This document shows, one piece after another, positions 19,790 to 32,266 of a stretch of DNA of 64,000 nt; within the stretch, counting starts at the first letter, position 1, and each line of letters opens with the position of its first letter. The stretch is from Tieghemiomyces parasiticus. Lineage: Eukaryota; Kickxellomycota; Dimargaritomycetes; Dimargaritales; Dimargaritaceae. The stretch is from the NCBI GenBank assembly GCA_027575765.1, contig JANBPT010000012.1, positions 1 to 64,000 on the forward strand, read 5' to 3'. A model generated the notes under the pieces. It was not told where the DNA came from. It searched no databases and saw only the letters and a list, made by a program, of their open reading frames with translations. The position numbers were made by a program, and so were the translations under genes.

Positions 19790-22700
19790 ATATTTGGGCC
19801 TACGATGACTTTGTTTAGAAAGGTGGAGCCATGTTTATAAGGCTATAAAAATATGCCTACTCTATGGATTTTATGGCCAAGAATTCCATGGGAGCAATAC
19901 GGTTGCAGGATGGAAGGGCACCACGTCCAGGTCAAGCGGGAGGGGGTTGGGCATCGGCCGAGTTAAGCGAACGGAGGGGCAAATGCCCTCCAAAATGTCC
20001 TTGACATGTAACATTCCACGACATGCGTAGCCTCAAGGTTTAGGCAGAGGAAGCATGGACTCGGCGTCGCACGCTGTACCGGGTGTTCTCAAATTCCATA
20101 CTCCGCTGCAATCCTTGACCTCGGCCCCTTCTACATATCACGCATTCCACAATCTTCCCATTAATCTGCGATTCCGCCATGTTTCGTGTCGGCCACAAGT
20201 TTCGGTTTCCAGTAGGTACCTTGATCAGCACGTACCGACCCGCATACTCTACGCTACTGTCTCACACGCGGATGACTAACTGCATTGTTGCTTCGGACGC
20301 ATGTCGTTTCTCGACCCATTCACTCATTATTGACTACCATCCCGCTCCAGGACAACCCCAAAGGTGCGGCGCCCTGGTCAGGCGACTACATCTACCCTAA
20401 TGGCTGGAATAACCAGTCTACGTCGCGGGTGGTAGTTAAGGTAAGACACCATTTAATGTAATATCAAACACGACCTACACCTCCAGAACTTGGTTTCGAA
20501 TGTGGCAGTGGAGGTCCAGCGGACCAGGTCAGCTAGAGGCTTACAACCCCTAGCCCACCTTCACACTTGACCGGTTTAACGGTCCCAAGATGGCTAACCT
20601 GTAGCACCGGAGTTCCTTGCGATCTCGTCCCAACGTATATATCCCCTATTGATTGGGCAGGACCCCGATACGACCTGGAACGTCCTACGCAACAACCTTG
20701 CTGAGAGCGGCTCGAGTCTACTCTATGGCCTGGTACTAATTGTCGTTGTACACTCTCTGGCTTTCGCTCTCACCTGAAATGCCACCGCAGTATCGCTCTA
20801 CGTGACCACAGTACCCCCATGCCTGTACATCATTTTGACATTAAACAACCTAAATCACAGTGAGCATAGTCGTCTTTCACAAGCAACGAGATTGGGCCAA
20901 TTTCCTAGGCTCCAGCCTGGTGTATTAATGAAGGTGTTGGGTCTAACCCTCGATGAGTAACAACTTGGGTGCTTTGGTAGGATGTTTCCACGCGGGCTAG
21001 TATAGATTCATGGCACGTCAGAGTGGCTGATGCGAGCGAGGTACGCTTTTGTTGAGAACATGGACTCTCCCAAAAAGAAAGCGAAGGGGGGAGAGTAAGA
21101 GTGACTACCCAATTGCTTGCTGTGAATGGCTCAGACTTCTAGTGCATTAAAATCAGGGCCGTAGAAAAATGGCCTTGTAGTAGACCTTCTTCTCTTTCTA
21201 CCTTTCCCTTACGGCCTGGTACAAATCTGTATATGCTAACCTAATCCCAATTCGGACGCGTATCTAGTCTGACAATTCCGCCTGACCAACCCCGACAGTG
21301 ACTAAAATGGGGAGAGCAGTTGGCTTTGTTTGTGGGGTGTGAGAATGTGAGGACCTAGCGATGCGGTAGATCTTCCCTTGAACTACATAGCGAATGGGTT
21401 GGCACTCTGCCCCAGACACTGTGTATTACATGCAATACGCGACCTTTGGCTTGAATGATAGAATATTTTTACAGGAACCCTACCTCTCACTAAAAACCCA
21501 TTAGAAAGGGGCCCATATATGGTTGGCGACGGGTATAGCCACACACTGTTGGCCCCCAACGCTCGCCACTCCCGTTTCAGGAACTATCAGGCCCATAAAA
21601 AATGAGCCTAGAAGAATTGAAATGGGCAGTACGAGGGGTACCTATTCCTGGATACGCTTTTTTTTTTCACAAATGCGCGAGGAACCGGCGCAACAGTGTG
21701 GACGGGATACCATTGTGTATTCCACTCCCTCCCCAGTTATGTACCTATTCTTAGCCCCTTACTCGTCCGGTTAGTCGAAGTCATTTGTTAAAAAAATAAT
21801 TAAATATAAACAGGTATCTATTGTGTGCCGTAACCGTGGCACAGACTGGCCCCTCCTGAGCTCTCCCTTCCGAATGTCGGGTACGAGACCAGAGCACTGA
21901 GATGGATAAAACAGGTCTGGCAGTTTCAATATTAGAGTGCTAGGTTAACAGCGACCGATCCCCCATTGGTTGGCAAGTCGCGCCCACACGACCGAGTCGA
22001 CTTGGCACAGTCCGCGTCCCACGTCTTTCGTCTGGACACTAAACCATCTCCACCCCCCCATCCAATTTCGTTCTCCATACCAAATTTATTTTCTTTTCAC
22101 CGCTCAGAGGTCGCAACGGCGGGCATCTATTTTTGCTCCCTAGTCATTTTAGTGTCAATTTTCTACTGGACCGGCTGGGTGGACACGCGGACCCGCTGAC
22201 TTTCCGCTCGTTTTATTCGTCCAGGCTGTCGACAGTGCGGATGCGTCTTGACGAAACCTGACCCATGAGCCTCAAATCGGAACTCCCGGGCTTCCTGAGC
22301 CGCCATACTCAGTCGCCTCCCCCCCCCTGTGTCCTTCCTATTTCAGGCGTGAAGTGGCAAACTGTGGACACTGCCCCTCGACAGTAGGGGGCAGTGTGTT
22401 AGGGGCAGAGATCGAATGCACTCGGGTCAAAATACACACAGCCCAGACCTGGGTCCAATCGACACTAATGTCGCACCCAGTCCACTAGAAAAAAAACTTG
22501 TCGTTTAAAGGTGTTAAAATTAGGAGTTGGGTAAATGTGATTTATGGATGTGGTACGGAAGGGAGGAAGGTAGCAAGGTGTATGGGACGGTGAATGTAGA
22601 TCGTCGATTAAACGCCCTTCTAAACCCACCACTTACAGGTTGCACCACCCGCAGCTTTACATAGATTAGCACTGCAATAAATGCCAGCTTAACAAAGGCA

Positions 22701-22841
22701 ATTACTCGGACCTCGGGACCACCAAAGGTGTACAGAATAGAATGATGATTACGAGGGGTGAAACACCGGGTACGGAAAAGCCCAACAAGCACAATTAGAG
22801 ATTAAGAAGGTCGGAAAATAGTAAATTGTAGAAAAATCCAC
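19790..22841. other. 3-kb spacer between the R3H gene and the KRE9-like gene
   Basis: Convergent 3' flanks with AT-rich sequence between. It contains an imperfect hairpin at 22368..22397. Open frames are short and none resembles a known protein. A C/T-rich patch at 22040..22100 precedes a 40-codon frame from ATG 22265 that I judge insufficient. I see no gene. Confidence 0.55.
22368..22397. repeat. imperfect inverted repeat (11-bp stem, one bulged G)
   Basis: ACACTGCCCCT at 22368..22378 pairs with AGGGGGCAGTGT at 22386..22397, leaving one unpaired G and a 7-nt loop. It is isolated in a spacer, with no function visible. Confidence 0.7.
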
Positions 22842-23573
22842 TTAAGCGCGGGCCACAAGGGAGAAGGCAACGGCAGCGATGGCACCGAGACCGAGGGCGG
22901 CGTGGCTGGAGGACGCGGCGCCAGACTCAACATCATCCTCCGAAGCAGTGCTGGTAGCGGCAGCCTTGCTGCTGGAAGAGGAGGCGGAAGAAGCCGACCG
23001 AGTGGAAGAGGCGCTCCGGGATGAAGTGGAAGAAGCCGAGGAGCGGGAGGCAGAAGAAGTGACGGTAGTCACAGAGGTGGCGGTGGCGACGGAGGTGGCG
23101 TCCGTGCTGGTCAAGGTAGCGGTCGCTGAGGCGGAGGGGGCAGCGTTGGTGGTCGTATCTTGGGCGGAATCAGAGGGAGAACCTTCGGCGCGGCCGCCAG
23201 CTACAGAGAAGAAGTGGCTGTACTGGGGCTCGATGCCAGAGTAGCCGATGGCCACGGAGTAACCGGCGCCGTTGACGAGTGTGCTGGGCACAGTGAAGGT
23301 GGTGGACTGGGCGCTACCAGCCACGGTGCTGATGGTCTGCAGGTTTTCCATGTTATTGGAGTTGTTGCCGCTGTTGCTGTACAGGTACAGGGTGACCGGT
23401 GTACCGGCGGCGACGGCGGGGCTATTGTCGTCGTACCAGCCGATGGTCACGGTCTGGCCAGCCTGCCAGACGGTACCAGCCACCGGGTTGTTGATGCGGT
23501 AGACAGCCCGGACTGGCAGAGCGGCAGCCACAAGGAGAGCAGCGGTGGAGAGGGTGGACTTGATGGACACCAT
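22842..23573 (-). CDS. KRE9/KNH1-type Ser/Thr-rich GPI-anchored cell-wall protein
   Basis: 243 residues from ATG 23573; the codons upstream in the same frame are AT-rich leader. A signal peptide covers residues 1 to about 23 (STAALLVAAALPVRA). The mature N-terminal domain opens YRINNPVAGTVWQAGQTVTI and continues with paired strands to about residue 125 (YSVAIGYSGIEPQYSHFFSV), the pattern of the Kre9/Knh1 Ig-like domain family. A Ser/Thr/Ala linker of about 90 residues, a likely O-mannosylation stalk, follows. The C-terminus is a short polar stretch then a hydrophobic tail (LGLGAIAAVAFSLVARA), a GPI-attachment signal. In yeast the family takes part in beta-1,6-glucan assembly; here a wall or membrane surface protein is inferred. 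A TATAAATA box lies 237 bp upstream. No intron is needed. Confidence 0.85.
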   Translation of the reverse strand: MVSIKSTLSTAALLVAAALPVRAVYRINNPVAGTVWQAGQTVTIGWYDDNSPAVAAGTPVTLYLYSNSGNNSNNMENLQTISTVAGSAQSTTFTVPSTLVNGAGYSVAIGYSGIEPQYSHFFSVAGGRAEGSPSDSAQDTTTNAAPSASATATLTSTDATSVATATSVTTVTSSASRSSASSTSSRSASSTRSASSASSSSSKAAATSTASEDDVESGAASSSHAALGLGAIAAVAFSLVARA

Positions 23574-26500
23574 AGTGACTGATAAGTAAGGGAAAGTATT
23601 AAAGGATAGGATCGTAATTAAAACAGAAACGATTGGGGTCGTCAGAAGCAAAATATAGCGCTAATACTATAATGTATGCAGAAGTCAAAATCAGCAAGTG
23701 ACTGTAAGTGGTAACAAATCGACAATGGAGGTACAATCTGGTGGTACAGGGCAAAAGATGCGGACTAAAGTGGAGTTGTAACTCACGAGCGACGCGGGGG
23801 ATGCAACAATATTTATAGGATGTTGGAAAAAGGTGAAGGTGGGGATGAGAGGGAAGAAGGTCCAGTGGTCAAAAGGGGGGTGGCCACGACAAGAGCTGAA
23901 GGTAGAAGTGAGGGGGGGGATTGCAACATTCGACCCTAGAAACGAACCGGCTCATCAGTGGACGCGGGGGTGATATTCATTTCCAAAAGCAGGAGCGAAA
24001 CGAGTAAGGAGTCAATGGGAGGGGGTTGGTGGCAAAGAAGGGGGCCGATGGGCAGCCCCCCCCCCCCACCCTCCCCTTCTCCACACCGGGATGGAGAGAC
24101 AGCCGGGAGGCACTGCCATTATCCTGGGCACAGAACATACCCCATCTGGAGGAAGTCGGCTGAACCCAGTCGCGCGTGCGGACCCCCTAATGGGGCTAAA
24201 CAACTCGCCGGCAGATTTACCTTGACCACGAAGCCTCAGAGAGGAAATTGTAATAATAAATATATAGGAAGTGGGACGACGAATTGTGGGGAACGGCTCA
24301 GAGGAGGCCTGCGATACAGCACCAGGTCGTCTCACGGGAGAACCCCTTGGTGCTCTCAAGGACCAGCGTATATTGCAATACCCAACCCCCACTGCCTCCA
24401 TCGACGCCTCTTTCCATGTCGGTCGCTCTCTTCCTTTGCCTTGCGATGTTTAGGAGGCTGGGAGCCAGCGACGCGTCTGACTGGACGGATGTGCGATTTC
24501 CACCCCTCGACTCGTCCGGGAGGGGGGCTACGGACGGTGACGGCGTTTACCAGGCCTCAGATGCCCACCCGCTACATACGTACTCCCATATTCATCGCGA
24601 GGTTCACTTCGAATCGTGCTGCCCGGCTTACACGGCGCAGTGCTTGTAAGTGAGCTGGTACGGGATCAGGCGGGGAACGAGTCGCTGCCCCCCTTTTTTG
24701 GCCGCCGCGCCCCTGGTGGCTACCGCCTCTGATGTAGACCTGCACCGAGCCCCCAATCGCACTGCAGGGTAATTCGCGGGGCCCGATAAATTGATTTCAT
24801 TATAAATTTCACCCGACCAAAGCAGGCGAGTGACACATAAGCAATGTTTGCAGGTGGTACGGTCACTTTGCGGAGGCTGGTACAATGACAGACAACTATA
24901 ATCGAGTATAAACGATAGGAGCCGTGCGCAGCCCTTGTAATGAGCCAATCGCGTCTCACTTGTGGTTGACCAGCACGACCCTTCCCCCCCTGGTTTACTA
25001 CCCCCTATGTCCACGGACGTGACTCGCTTGGTGCTCATGACGCCTATTGGTTTTCATGGCCTTTGGCCTTAGTTGGATAAGCGATCGTCTAATCCGACCC
25101 ATTGCCATTGGGGGGTGTGCTTTCTATGAGGAGCTTCACTGTAGCTCAACCAAGGCTCCTATTTTGTTGGCTATGAAACGGCGTTTACGCGGAAGGGGAG
25201 GTATGGATGGACATTGTGTGATCAAAAGGAAGCGCTGTGTCGGTCATCGAAAAAAATAAAGAAAAAAATTGATTACCACAGTTGGTATATCGGAGCCGTG
25301 CTTCTTCTGCCACTCACCCCTATCTGTTTGGTTCGTCACTGCATACCCTTCCTCCTGCCACTGCAACTGCAAACTGAATAGCGATAAACCGTACAAGAAA
25401 CAAATGTCCAGAAGAGGCTGTACAGGTTGACAAAACGGGGGGGGGGTTTACACACCAGCTTAGCACTAATGGTAGAACTTTGCCCCCCCCGGCCAACCAC
25501 ACCTGAGCGGCGATCTGTTCCTCGACAGGACCAATGGGCGTGTGATGATACACGGAACGCCGGGTGGAGTGGATCAAGTCGTACCTACCCGAACGGGCCT
25601 GTTCCACACTCCGCTCCGCACTCTTACTTCCCACAGCCGGCGCAAGACCACACTATCAATTGGCTCCGCTCAAACACACTAATCGAAGCTAATGGGGAAA
25701 CGCTGTGCGTTGGTGAAAGTGTGGCGGAAGGCGCTTTGCAAGTAAGGTAGGGGCAGCGTTAGGGTTGGGGTGATTGGGTCGGCAGTCGGCGGTCGAATCG
25801 CCGTCATCAATCCAAATGTATCGGCCCAGAGGCTTGCCAGGCCACCTTGCCTGGGGTAGGCGATACGTCGGTCCACTGATGCAATAGGTTTTCCTTGAGG
25901 AACCCACCAACTTGGCGCGACACTACACATACGATGATCATAGATAAAACGTGGAGTGTCGGAATGAACTGAATTCGGGGCGGCTGCTCCTGGCCGTTTT
26001 TCTTTATCCTCACTGACCTGATTTCTGTGGAGCTTCTTTCCACGGCGCGTCCTTGTGGTCCTCGACTCCCATCGCCCACCGTTCCTACATTCACTTCGCT
26101 GGTGTTGATCCGCGACCATCCCTGTTCCAAGTTCAACGGCCAGCTACTTGGTAATAAACCGGGTAGTCGATTTAGAGCAGCAGCAGTTTGGCTTAACCAA
26201 TTTAAGGGTGGGGTTGATAATTGGAAAATGCACTCTCCCCTCATGAACCCCCAAAAAACTAAAACATAAAACGAGATACCGTCGCTGTAACACTGCTTAT
26301 CTACACCGCGGATTCTCTGGTCTCGTTCCCTGGGTTGACGTCGTCATTTATCCCCATCATAACCGAAGGCTAGATTGGCTACCATCGTCATCGCATCAAC
26401 AACTTTACTCTTGATGGCATATCGGGATTTCTTGGTCGGCCGATAAACGTACTAGTTTACAGTGATGTCAGCGTAAATACGTGGTGCTGAATGACTAATC

Positions 26501-28003
26501 TCACCTGAGTCATGACGTCTCGATAGAGTATAGGGGCTGGGTAATTTACAAGGTAGGCGAGGCGGGCGCCCCATACCCGACACCAAACCATCAGTACTGG
26601 TCTTACTTACTACCCTCTTCTCCTCTAAACTCGAGGGACACTATAATTTGACCAAAAATACCCTTGTTGGCGGTTGGTGGCGTGCGTTTGCGAGAAAGTA
26701 AACCGGATCGGATACTCAGGAGCGGATGGAAGCACCCTTACAATGTCATGCGGGGCGGTGGTGGCGTATCTTCGTTTTCGCAAAGTACCATGCAGCCTCC
26801 AGCGGGAAAACGGCGGCAGTTGGCCTTTCCCAAGCGGGTTAGATAATCCGCCCACCGAGAAGCCGTACAGTTCGGATTTCAATTTGACGGCAGTCTCCGT
26901 ACAACCGAGGTGGTTGTGGCTGGTGGGAGGCGGAGCAGAGTGTTACCACACAAACGGGTGGAAAAAATAAGGGTGCTGAACCCCTCCCCCTCTCCTCGTG
27001 AGTCTGAATTGACTGCCCCCTTTTTCCATTGTCCACCCCTCGAAGAGAAACATCTCATGCCACCCAATACTCGACAGAAAGCCCGTGTCCACTGACATGC
27101 CGGCTACCACCGGGGTGCACCAGGTCCCACGGAATAGGCGGTCTGGCTCACTTCGTACTTCACACGGCGGTCGCTTATCATAGCTGCCTTTATTATTATC
27201 ATTTAGTTACGTGGCTCTAACCTCTCATATGCGCCTTCTCCTCTCCCTAATCAGGCTGCTAAAAAGTCGCATCCATTCCGTTGTTTTTTTGCGCTTAAAG
27301 CCGGTGACTTACCCGCTGACCAGTAGCTATTAGCCACATCAATAGTCGCCCGTCATCGATATTAGCGACAATCCTACCGGCTGACTTACCTTTGCGCCAC
27401 GGTCCGTAGCGGTCGCTCCCACAACTGCCATCTTTGTCTTGTCCACCTGACCTCTTGAGCGTTCAGAGGAGGGCATCGAGCGGGGTAACCCGACATACCC
27501 TCTTGGTGACAGCTTCTTGCGGCATATGGATGCTGAACTTGATGCCCTACTGCACTGGTCACCAAAAATGAGGCCATGTCTTGCACAAGGGGCGGATGAG
27601 TTGTAAGTGTATAGCACAGGTTCATAAAAATGAATAGGTAATAACCAAAATAATCTTCTCAATCAACCTTGTGATCAAAGAAAATTAACCATTTTACAAT
27701 AACTACAGAGACAGCAGCACCATGACATCGGTTAGCAGACACAATTGTGAACATATGATAACACCAAGCCGAGTAAACATGGTATTGAATATGAATTGGC
27801 TTATCCATCTGCAATCTGGCTACTTTATGATTGTGTCGGCTTGCGCTTTATTGAATACGGTCTCACCTAAGGAGGGCCAACGAGGCCAAAAGGTTGCAGG
27901 TTAGAGGACTAGAAAACGGGTGGTAAAAGTAAAGCACGGGACGCCATGAAGACTAAATACAGATGCTGCAGAAAGTTTTGATTTTCTTTAATTCAAATCG
28001 TGG
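23574..28003. other. 4.4-kb gene-poor region upstream of the KRE9-like gene
   Basis: 23574..24060 is the purine-rich (plus strand) leader and promoter of the KRE9-like gene, including its TATA box. A C12 homopolymer lies at 24056..24067. From 24416 to 24649 there is a 77-codon plus-strand frame ending at a GTAAGT (see findings). The remainder, to about 28 kb, is AT-richer with only short random-looking frames and adjoins a transposon relic. Confidence 0.5.
23810..23817 (-). promoter_or_regulatory. TATA box of the KRE9-like gene
   Basis: TATAAATA on the minus strand, 237 bp before the ATG. The distance suggests a leader of about 200 nt, or a leader intron, which I could not place. Confidence 0.5.
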
Positions 28004-28700
28004 TTATTCAATATAGTTACCATCACTCTGTACTACTAGGCGAGCCCTTTCTATCTAGCTATCAAAGCAGGCTTTAAAGTCATGTGGCTGGAACTTAGCT
28101 AGCTCCAATTGCTTGGTGGCCACGACCGCCCCCGACATAAAGAAATTGCTATCATGCAGCCCGCCGTTTCATATCCCTGAACTGCCAGATGTCGCAGGGG
28201 GCCAGGTCAGGGACTGTAAGAAGGGGCTGAAAGCAGTTTGAGCTTAGAAGTGGAAATGTAGGCCTGGGTAGCTGCAGTGCAATGTGGTGGTGCATTATCA
28301 TAGAGCTGTGAGGGGTGATGATTTAGACTTCCACGTGCCTCCCCCCAGGCCTGGACCATGGGCTTCAGCCCGTACTCTACATAGAGTTCGGTGGTGACCT
28401 TGACACCAGGGGGGCTTGACAATCAGGTGTAATAGGCCACGCCTGGTGAAAAGAATGGTCAGCATCACTTTGGGTGTGGTATGGCCTCAGTGGGTCTCAG
28501 TTGGGACAGGGCCACCTTTAGGACACCACCTCCGGCGACTGGAGTCAGCAGGGGGGAGGATCGTAAAGGTACACCCAGGTCTCCTCACCTGTGACAATGG
28601 AGTCCAGTATGTAGTCACTGGCCCCATTAGACCCCTCCAGGAACTCAGTTTGCATAACGTACCCACTAGTGATGCAGGAAGGGGCAGCTAAGCCCAGCGT
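28004..28700 (-). pseudogene. dead mariner-type (Tc1/mariner) transposase fragment
   Basis: Pieces of a mariner transposase lie in order on the minus strand but in different frames with internal stops. The first catalytic block reads DSIVTGEETWVYLYD, where mariners have TGDETW. A middle block with VKVTTELYVEYGL precedes YDNAPPHC, which keeps the second Asp region. The third block, equivalent to YSPDLAPCD, is broken by a frameshift between SP and DL. The C-terminal part (FKACFDS, RARLVVQSDGNYIE) ends at a stop at 28004. The N-terminal DNA-binding half is missing or too decayed to see upstream of about 28700, and I found no terminal inverted repeats. The copy is clearly inactive. It shows that mariner elements once moved in this lineage. 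Confidence 0.75.
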
Positions 28701-30728
28701 GATAGTCGCAAGGCAAACTATATGCTAGCTAAACTGACTATCACAATAATATTGATATATGAGAATCCATATATTGTGCATGGTAAACTTGGGCGGAGTG
28801 GGGGGATGGAGCTTTAGAAGTCGACATGTTTAAGAGGTAAAAATGCAAATTATGAAGTCAGGTACGGCCCGATTCTTGAATGGTATATACCATTTGATTC
28901 CTTGTCTTAGCCACACCTTGGTTGCATCTACAACGTCAATATCCTGGACCTCAAGCTTCACCAAGCCTGAACTTTAAGCGCCTGCTATAACCTCCCAAAC
29001 CCTGCTGGAATAAGCCTTTATGCTGACAATGAAATTAAGGTCAGCCAGTCCTGCTGCAATATCGCATTTGGCGATCTGGCCATTGCGCCACTGGCGATAC
29101 AAAGCTCGTCATTCAACGCCAGTGCTGTTTATGCAAAGTGATGGAAGAACAGTAAGTCTTTCCTGCCCGATGCTAGATGTAATTTGGGATACCAATGAGA
29201 CCTTGGGTAGTGGTTAAACCAAAGTGATATTTCCAACTATTAGTTCGCTGCCAAATTCCATAATCTTACCTGTTGCTTCCCTATTTATGTTGTCATATTT
29301 ATCTTCTGATTGCTACCCTCCCCCCTATCGCGTCTGACAGTCATGATCACTGGTCAAGTTGCTACCTTCGTTTTGACATGCATTATGTTCTGAAGCCCCC
29401 TCTCCATCCCCACGACGACTACCGACCAGAGGTATAACACCGGCCTCCTCCTCAATATGAGTATTAGTGAATATATATAACGAGTAGCGTGCCTTGCTAT
29501 GCAAGGTTTCCTCAACCTTACATTCCGCGCTTTTCACCCCCTCCTTGTTCTCCCCAGTTTTAAATAAATCGACTTACATCAACGTCTCGCCTGTGCCCCT
29601 CGTATTTGACCATATAATATGTGAATGATTGAAAATATCATTCAAAGGGTTGTTGCTTATCTCCCGCCGACGTGGTTGTGGCATTTGCAACCTCCTAAGC
29701 GATAGCAGGCTCTCTTTTTTAACTCTTGGCCACCAGCTGCATGAGGATCATATCCAATTTCATCCCTGCTGGCAGAATTAAGCCCTGCTGTACGTGACAT
29801 CTAGCAAGAGGTATCCAGCAGCAGATAGACGGTACCAGATCTCCAAGGCTGTAGTATACCATGCACCCCTTAAGCTACGGGTCCAGGAGAGAATACCAGG
29901 GGAGTTCAAAAGGTATATGAGTCTAGACATGTGTTCCACCACTCTCCATAACCATTTTGGCTTGGGCTAGGATCGAAATAGGGGCCATTACGGGGACCTC
30001 TGTTGGTCAGGGTTTAAAGGTTACTGGGCGCGCCACGCCATGCACCGTTTAGACTCGTTTCAATCCCTGTCCTGCAGAACCTTTCCACCTAACCTGAACT
30101 ACATCACTAGCCTCTCTGTAACGGTTACTCCAGCAGACCATAGGCCCGTATCCGCTCGATTCTTTTGTCCCACCGGCTCCGGCCGCCACTGGACAACGAG
30201 ATTCCCACCGTGGCCCCTGGCCTCACTCTCATTCTCCGCCCACTTTGCCTCTTTTTTTTTTTCTTTCTGGGTTCTTCTTTGGTCGGCACGTTTCCAGTGC
30301 TTTCCACCTCTACCTCCCCCTTCCTTCGTTCACTGTGATTGGCAGGCTGGTTATTTTTTTTTTCCGAGTCCAGTTGGGCCCCGAGGTTGCTTGCAGATAA
30401 ACCGGCCAACAGCTGACTAGCACCACTCGCCATGGCCTAGGACTTGAGTTCGCACTGCCCATCCTTGACCACTCCCTATATCCTCAGCATAAGCGGCCAG
30501 CCAACGGGAACGACTCGCTTACTCGATAGTGTGCGGTAAACCCTCGACCAATCCACCTCTAATTCCTCCTGATCTCGGCACCGTCCAGCTCATCCCGCTT
30601 CCGTTTGCATCTTCTGTCGGCATCCCTTTTCGATTCCACCCTCGGTTGCGTCCATTCTTTTGCATCATTCACCGAATTACACTCTCCTTTTACTCACTCC
30701 ACACGTATAGCATACACTTCTCGTCACC
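28701..30728. other. spacer between the mariner relic and the DnaJ gene
   Basis: AT-rich to about 30000, possibly including the decayed 5' half of the mariner element. From about 30040 it becomes C/T-rich on the plus strand, forming the DnaJ promoter and leader with T-runs near 30250 and 30355. A minus-strand frame from ATG 30433 (102 codons) is mostly the complement of these tracts and I do not call it. Confidence 0.55.
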
Positions 30729-32266
30729 ATGGTGAAGGAATCCAAATTGTACGACGCCCTCGGCGTGCCCCCCACCGCCACTGATTCCGAAATCAAGAAG
30801 GCCTACCGGAAGCTCGCTCTGAAATACCATCCCGACAAGGTATGTTGTCATCCTTACACATGTTGTATTCCCGGGGGCCCAGGGCCGATCCAGACGGACC
30901 GGGCCCCTGTGCAGTCGGCGCTTCTCTCGGGCCTGTTTGGGCAAAATAGGGTTGGACCACACTGGCCACTGCACTAGGTCCGGCCTCCCAAGTCCCTGCG
31001 GCTTCAGCCGTGCTGCCGCCTTCCCCTTGGTTCCTGGTCCTGGTCGACGTTGCAGCCGCTCCGTCTCTTACCACCCCTCGCTATCTGAGTCACCTACTAA
31101 CCCTACCCTGTCCGAGCCCATCTCCCTGTCAACTTCGTCTCTACCAATTCCAACAGAACCCCAACGAGGGCGAAAAGTTCAAGGAGATCTCCCACGCCTA
31201 CGAGATCCTATCTGACTCCGAGAAGCGCGAGCTCTATGACCGCGTCGGCGAGGAGGGCCTTAGCGGCAGCGGGATGGAGGGCGGTATGACTGCCGAGGAC
31301 CTCTTCTCCCACTTCTTTGGCGGCGGTCCGTTCGGTGGTGGTGGTCGGCGCGGCCACAACGCTGGCCCCCGCCGCGGCAAGGACACCGTCTACGTGCTCA
31401 AGGTGTCGCTGGAAGAGCTGTACAAGGGCAAGGTCACCAAGCTGGCCTTTAACAAGACCGTGCTGTGTGACAAGTGCGAGGGCAAGGGCGGTAAGGACGT
31501 CAAGACGTGCAAAATGTGCAGCGGCCAAGGTATCCGCGTCACTCTGCGCCAGCTGGGTCCCATGGTCCAGCAGATTCAACAAACCTGCCCGGAGTGTAAC
31601 GGCCAAGGCCAGATCATCCCCGAAGAGAGCCGGTGCAAGGGCTGCCACGGCCAGAAAACTTCGAACGAGCGCAAGGTGTTTGAGGTCCATGTGGATAAGG
31701 GCATGAAGGACGGCCAGAAGATCGTGTTTGGCGGAGAGGCCGACCAGGCCCCCGACACGGTGCCCGGCGACGTGGTGATTGTGATTGAGGAGAAGCCGCA
31801 CCCGTACCTCAAGCGCAAGGGTGACGATCTGTACTTTGACGCCAAGATTGACCTGCTGACCGCACTAGCCGGTGGCAAATTCCACATTAAGCACCTGGAC
31901 GACCGGGTCCTGGTGGTCAACATTCTGCCCGGTGAGGTGATCAAGCCCGGCGAGACCAAGATCATCCAGAACGAAGGCATGCCCTCGTACCGCCACCACA
32001 ACAAGGGCAACCTGTATGTTAATTTCACCATCGACTTCCCGGCCTCCAACTGGGCCGAGCCCGAGACCATCGCCAAGCTCGAGGGTATCCTGCCCCCGCG
32101 TCCCGACCTGCCCCAGGTCAACGCCCGCGATACCGAGGAGGTTGTCCTCAGCCGCGTGGATGCGTCCCAGCAGTCCCGGGCCCAGCGGGGCGAGCACGAC
32201 GACAGCGACGACGAGATGCACGGAGGCCACCCCGGCGGTCCTGGCGTCCAGTGCGCCCAGCAGTAG
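30729..32266 (+). CDS. YDJ1: type I Hsp40 co-chaperone (YDJ1/MAS5/DNAJA family)
   Basis: Two exons, 30729..30839 and 31157..32266, split by a 317-nt intron (donor GTATGT, acceptor CAACAG) placed exactly after HPDK; total 406 residues. J domain residues 1-65 with HPD at 34-36; Gly/Phe-rich region ([14 protein letters not shown]); a zinc-binding domain with four Cys-x-x-Cys repeats ([32 protein letters not shown]); then the two substrate-binding beta domains. It ends VQCAQQ, a CaaX box like that of yeast Ydj1 and animal DNAJA proteins, so farnesylation and membrane attachment are expected. It stimulates the ATPase of cytosolic Hsp70 and delivers unfolded and mitochondrial-targeted clients. Length and domain order match the family fully. 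The leader and 3' flank are strongly pyrimidine-rich. Confidence 0.97.

Noticed and set aside
27339..27662. Minus-strand frame with a GTAAGT after DRGAK
   Set aside because: Two frames look equally plausible over the same bases and neither matches a known protein; no partner exon was found.
30125..30433. 102-codon minus-strand frame divergent from DnaJ, starting MASGASQLLAGL
   Set aside because: Most of it is the complement of the DnaJ T- and C/T-rich leader, giving Lys/Arg runs; it is probably not translated.
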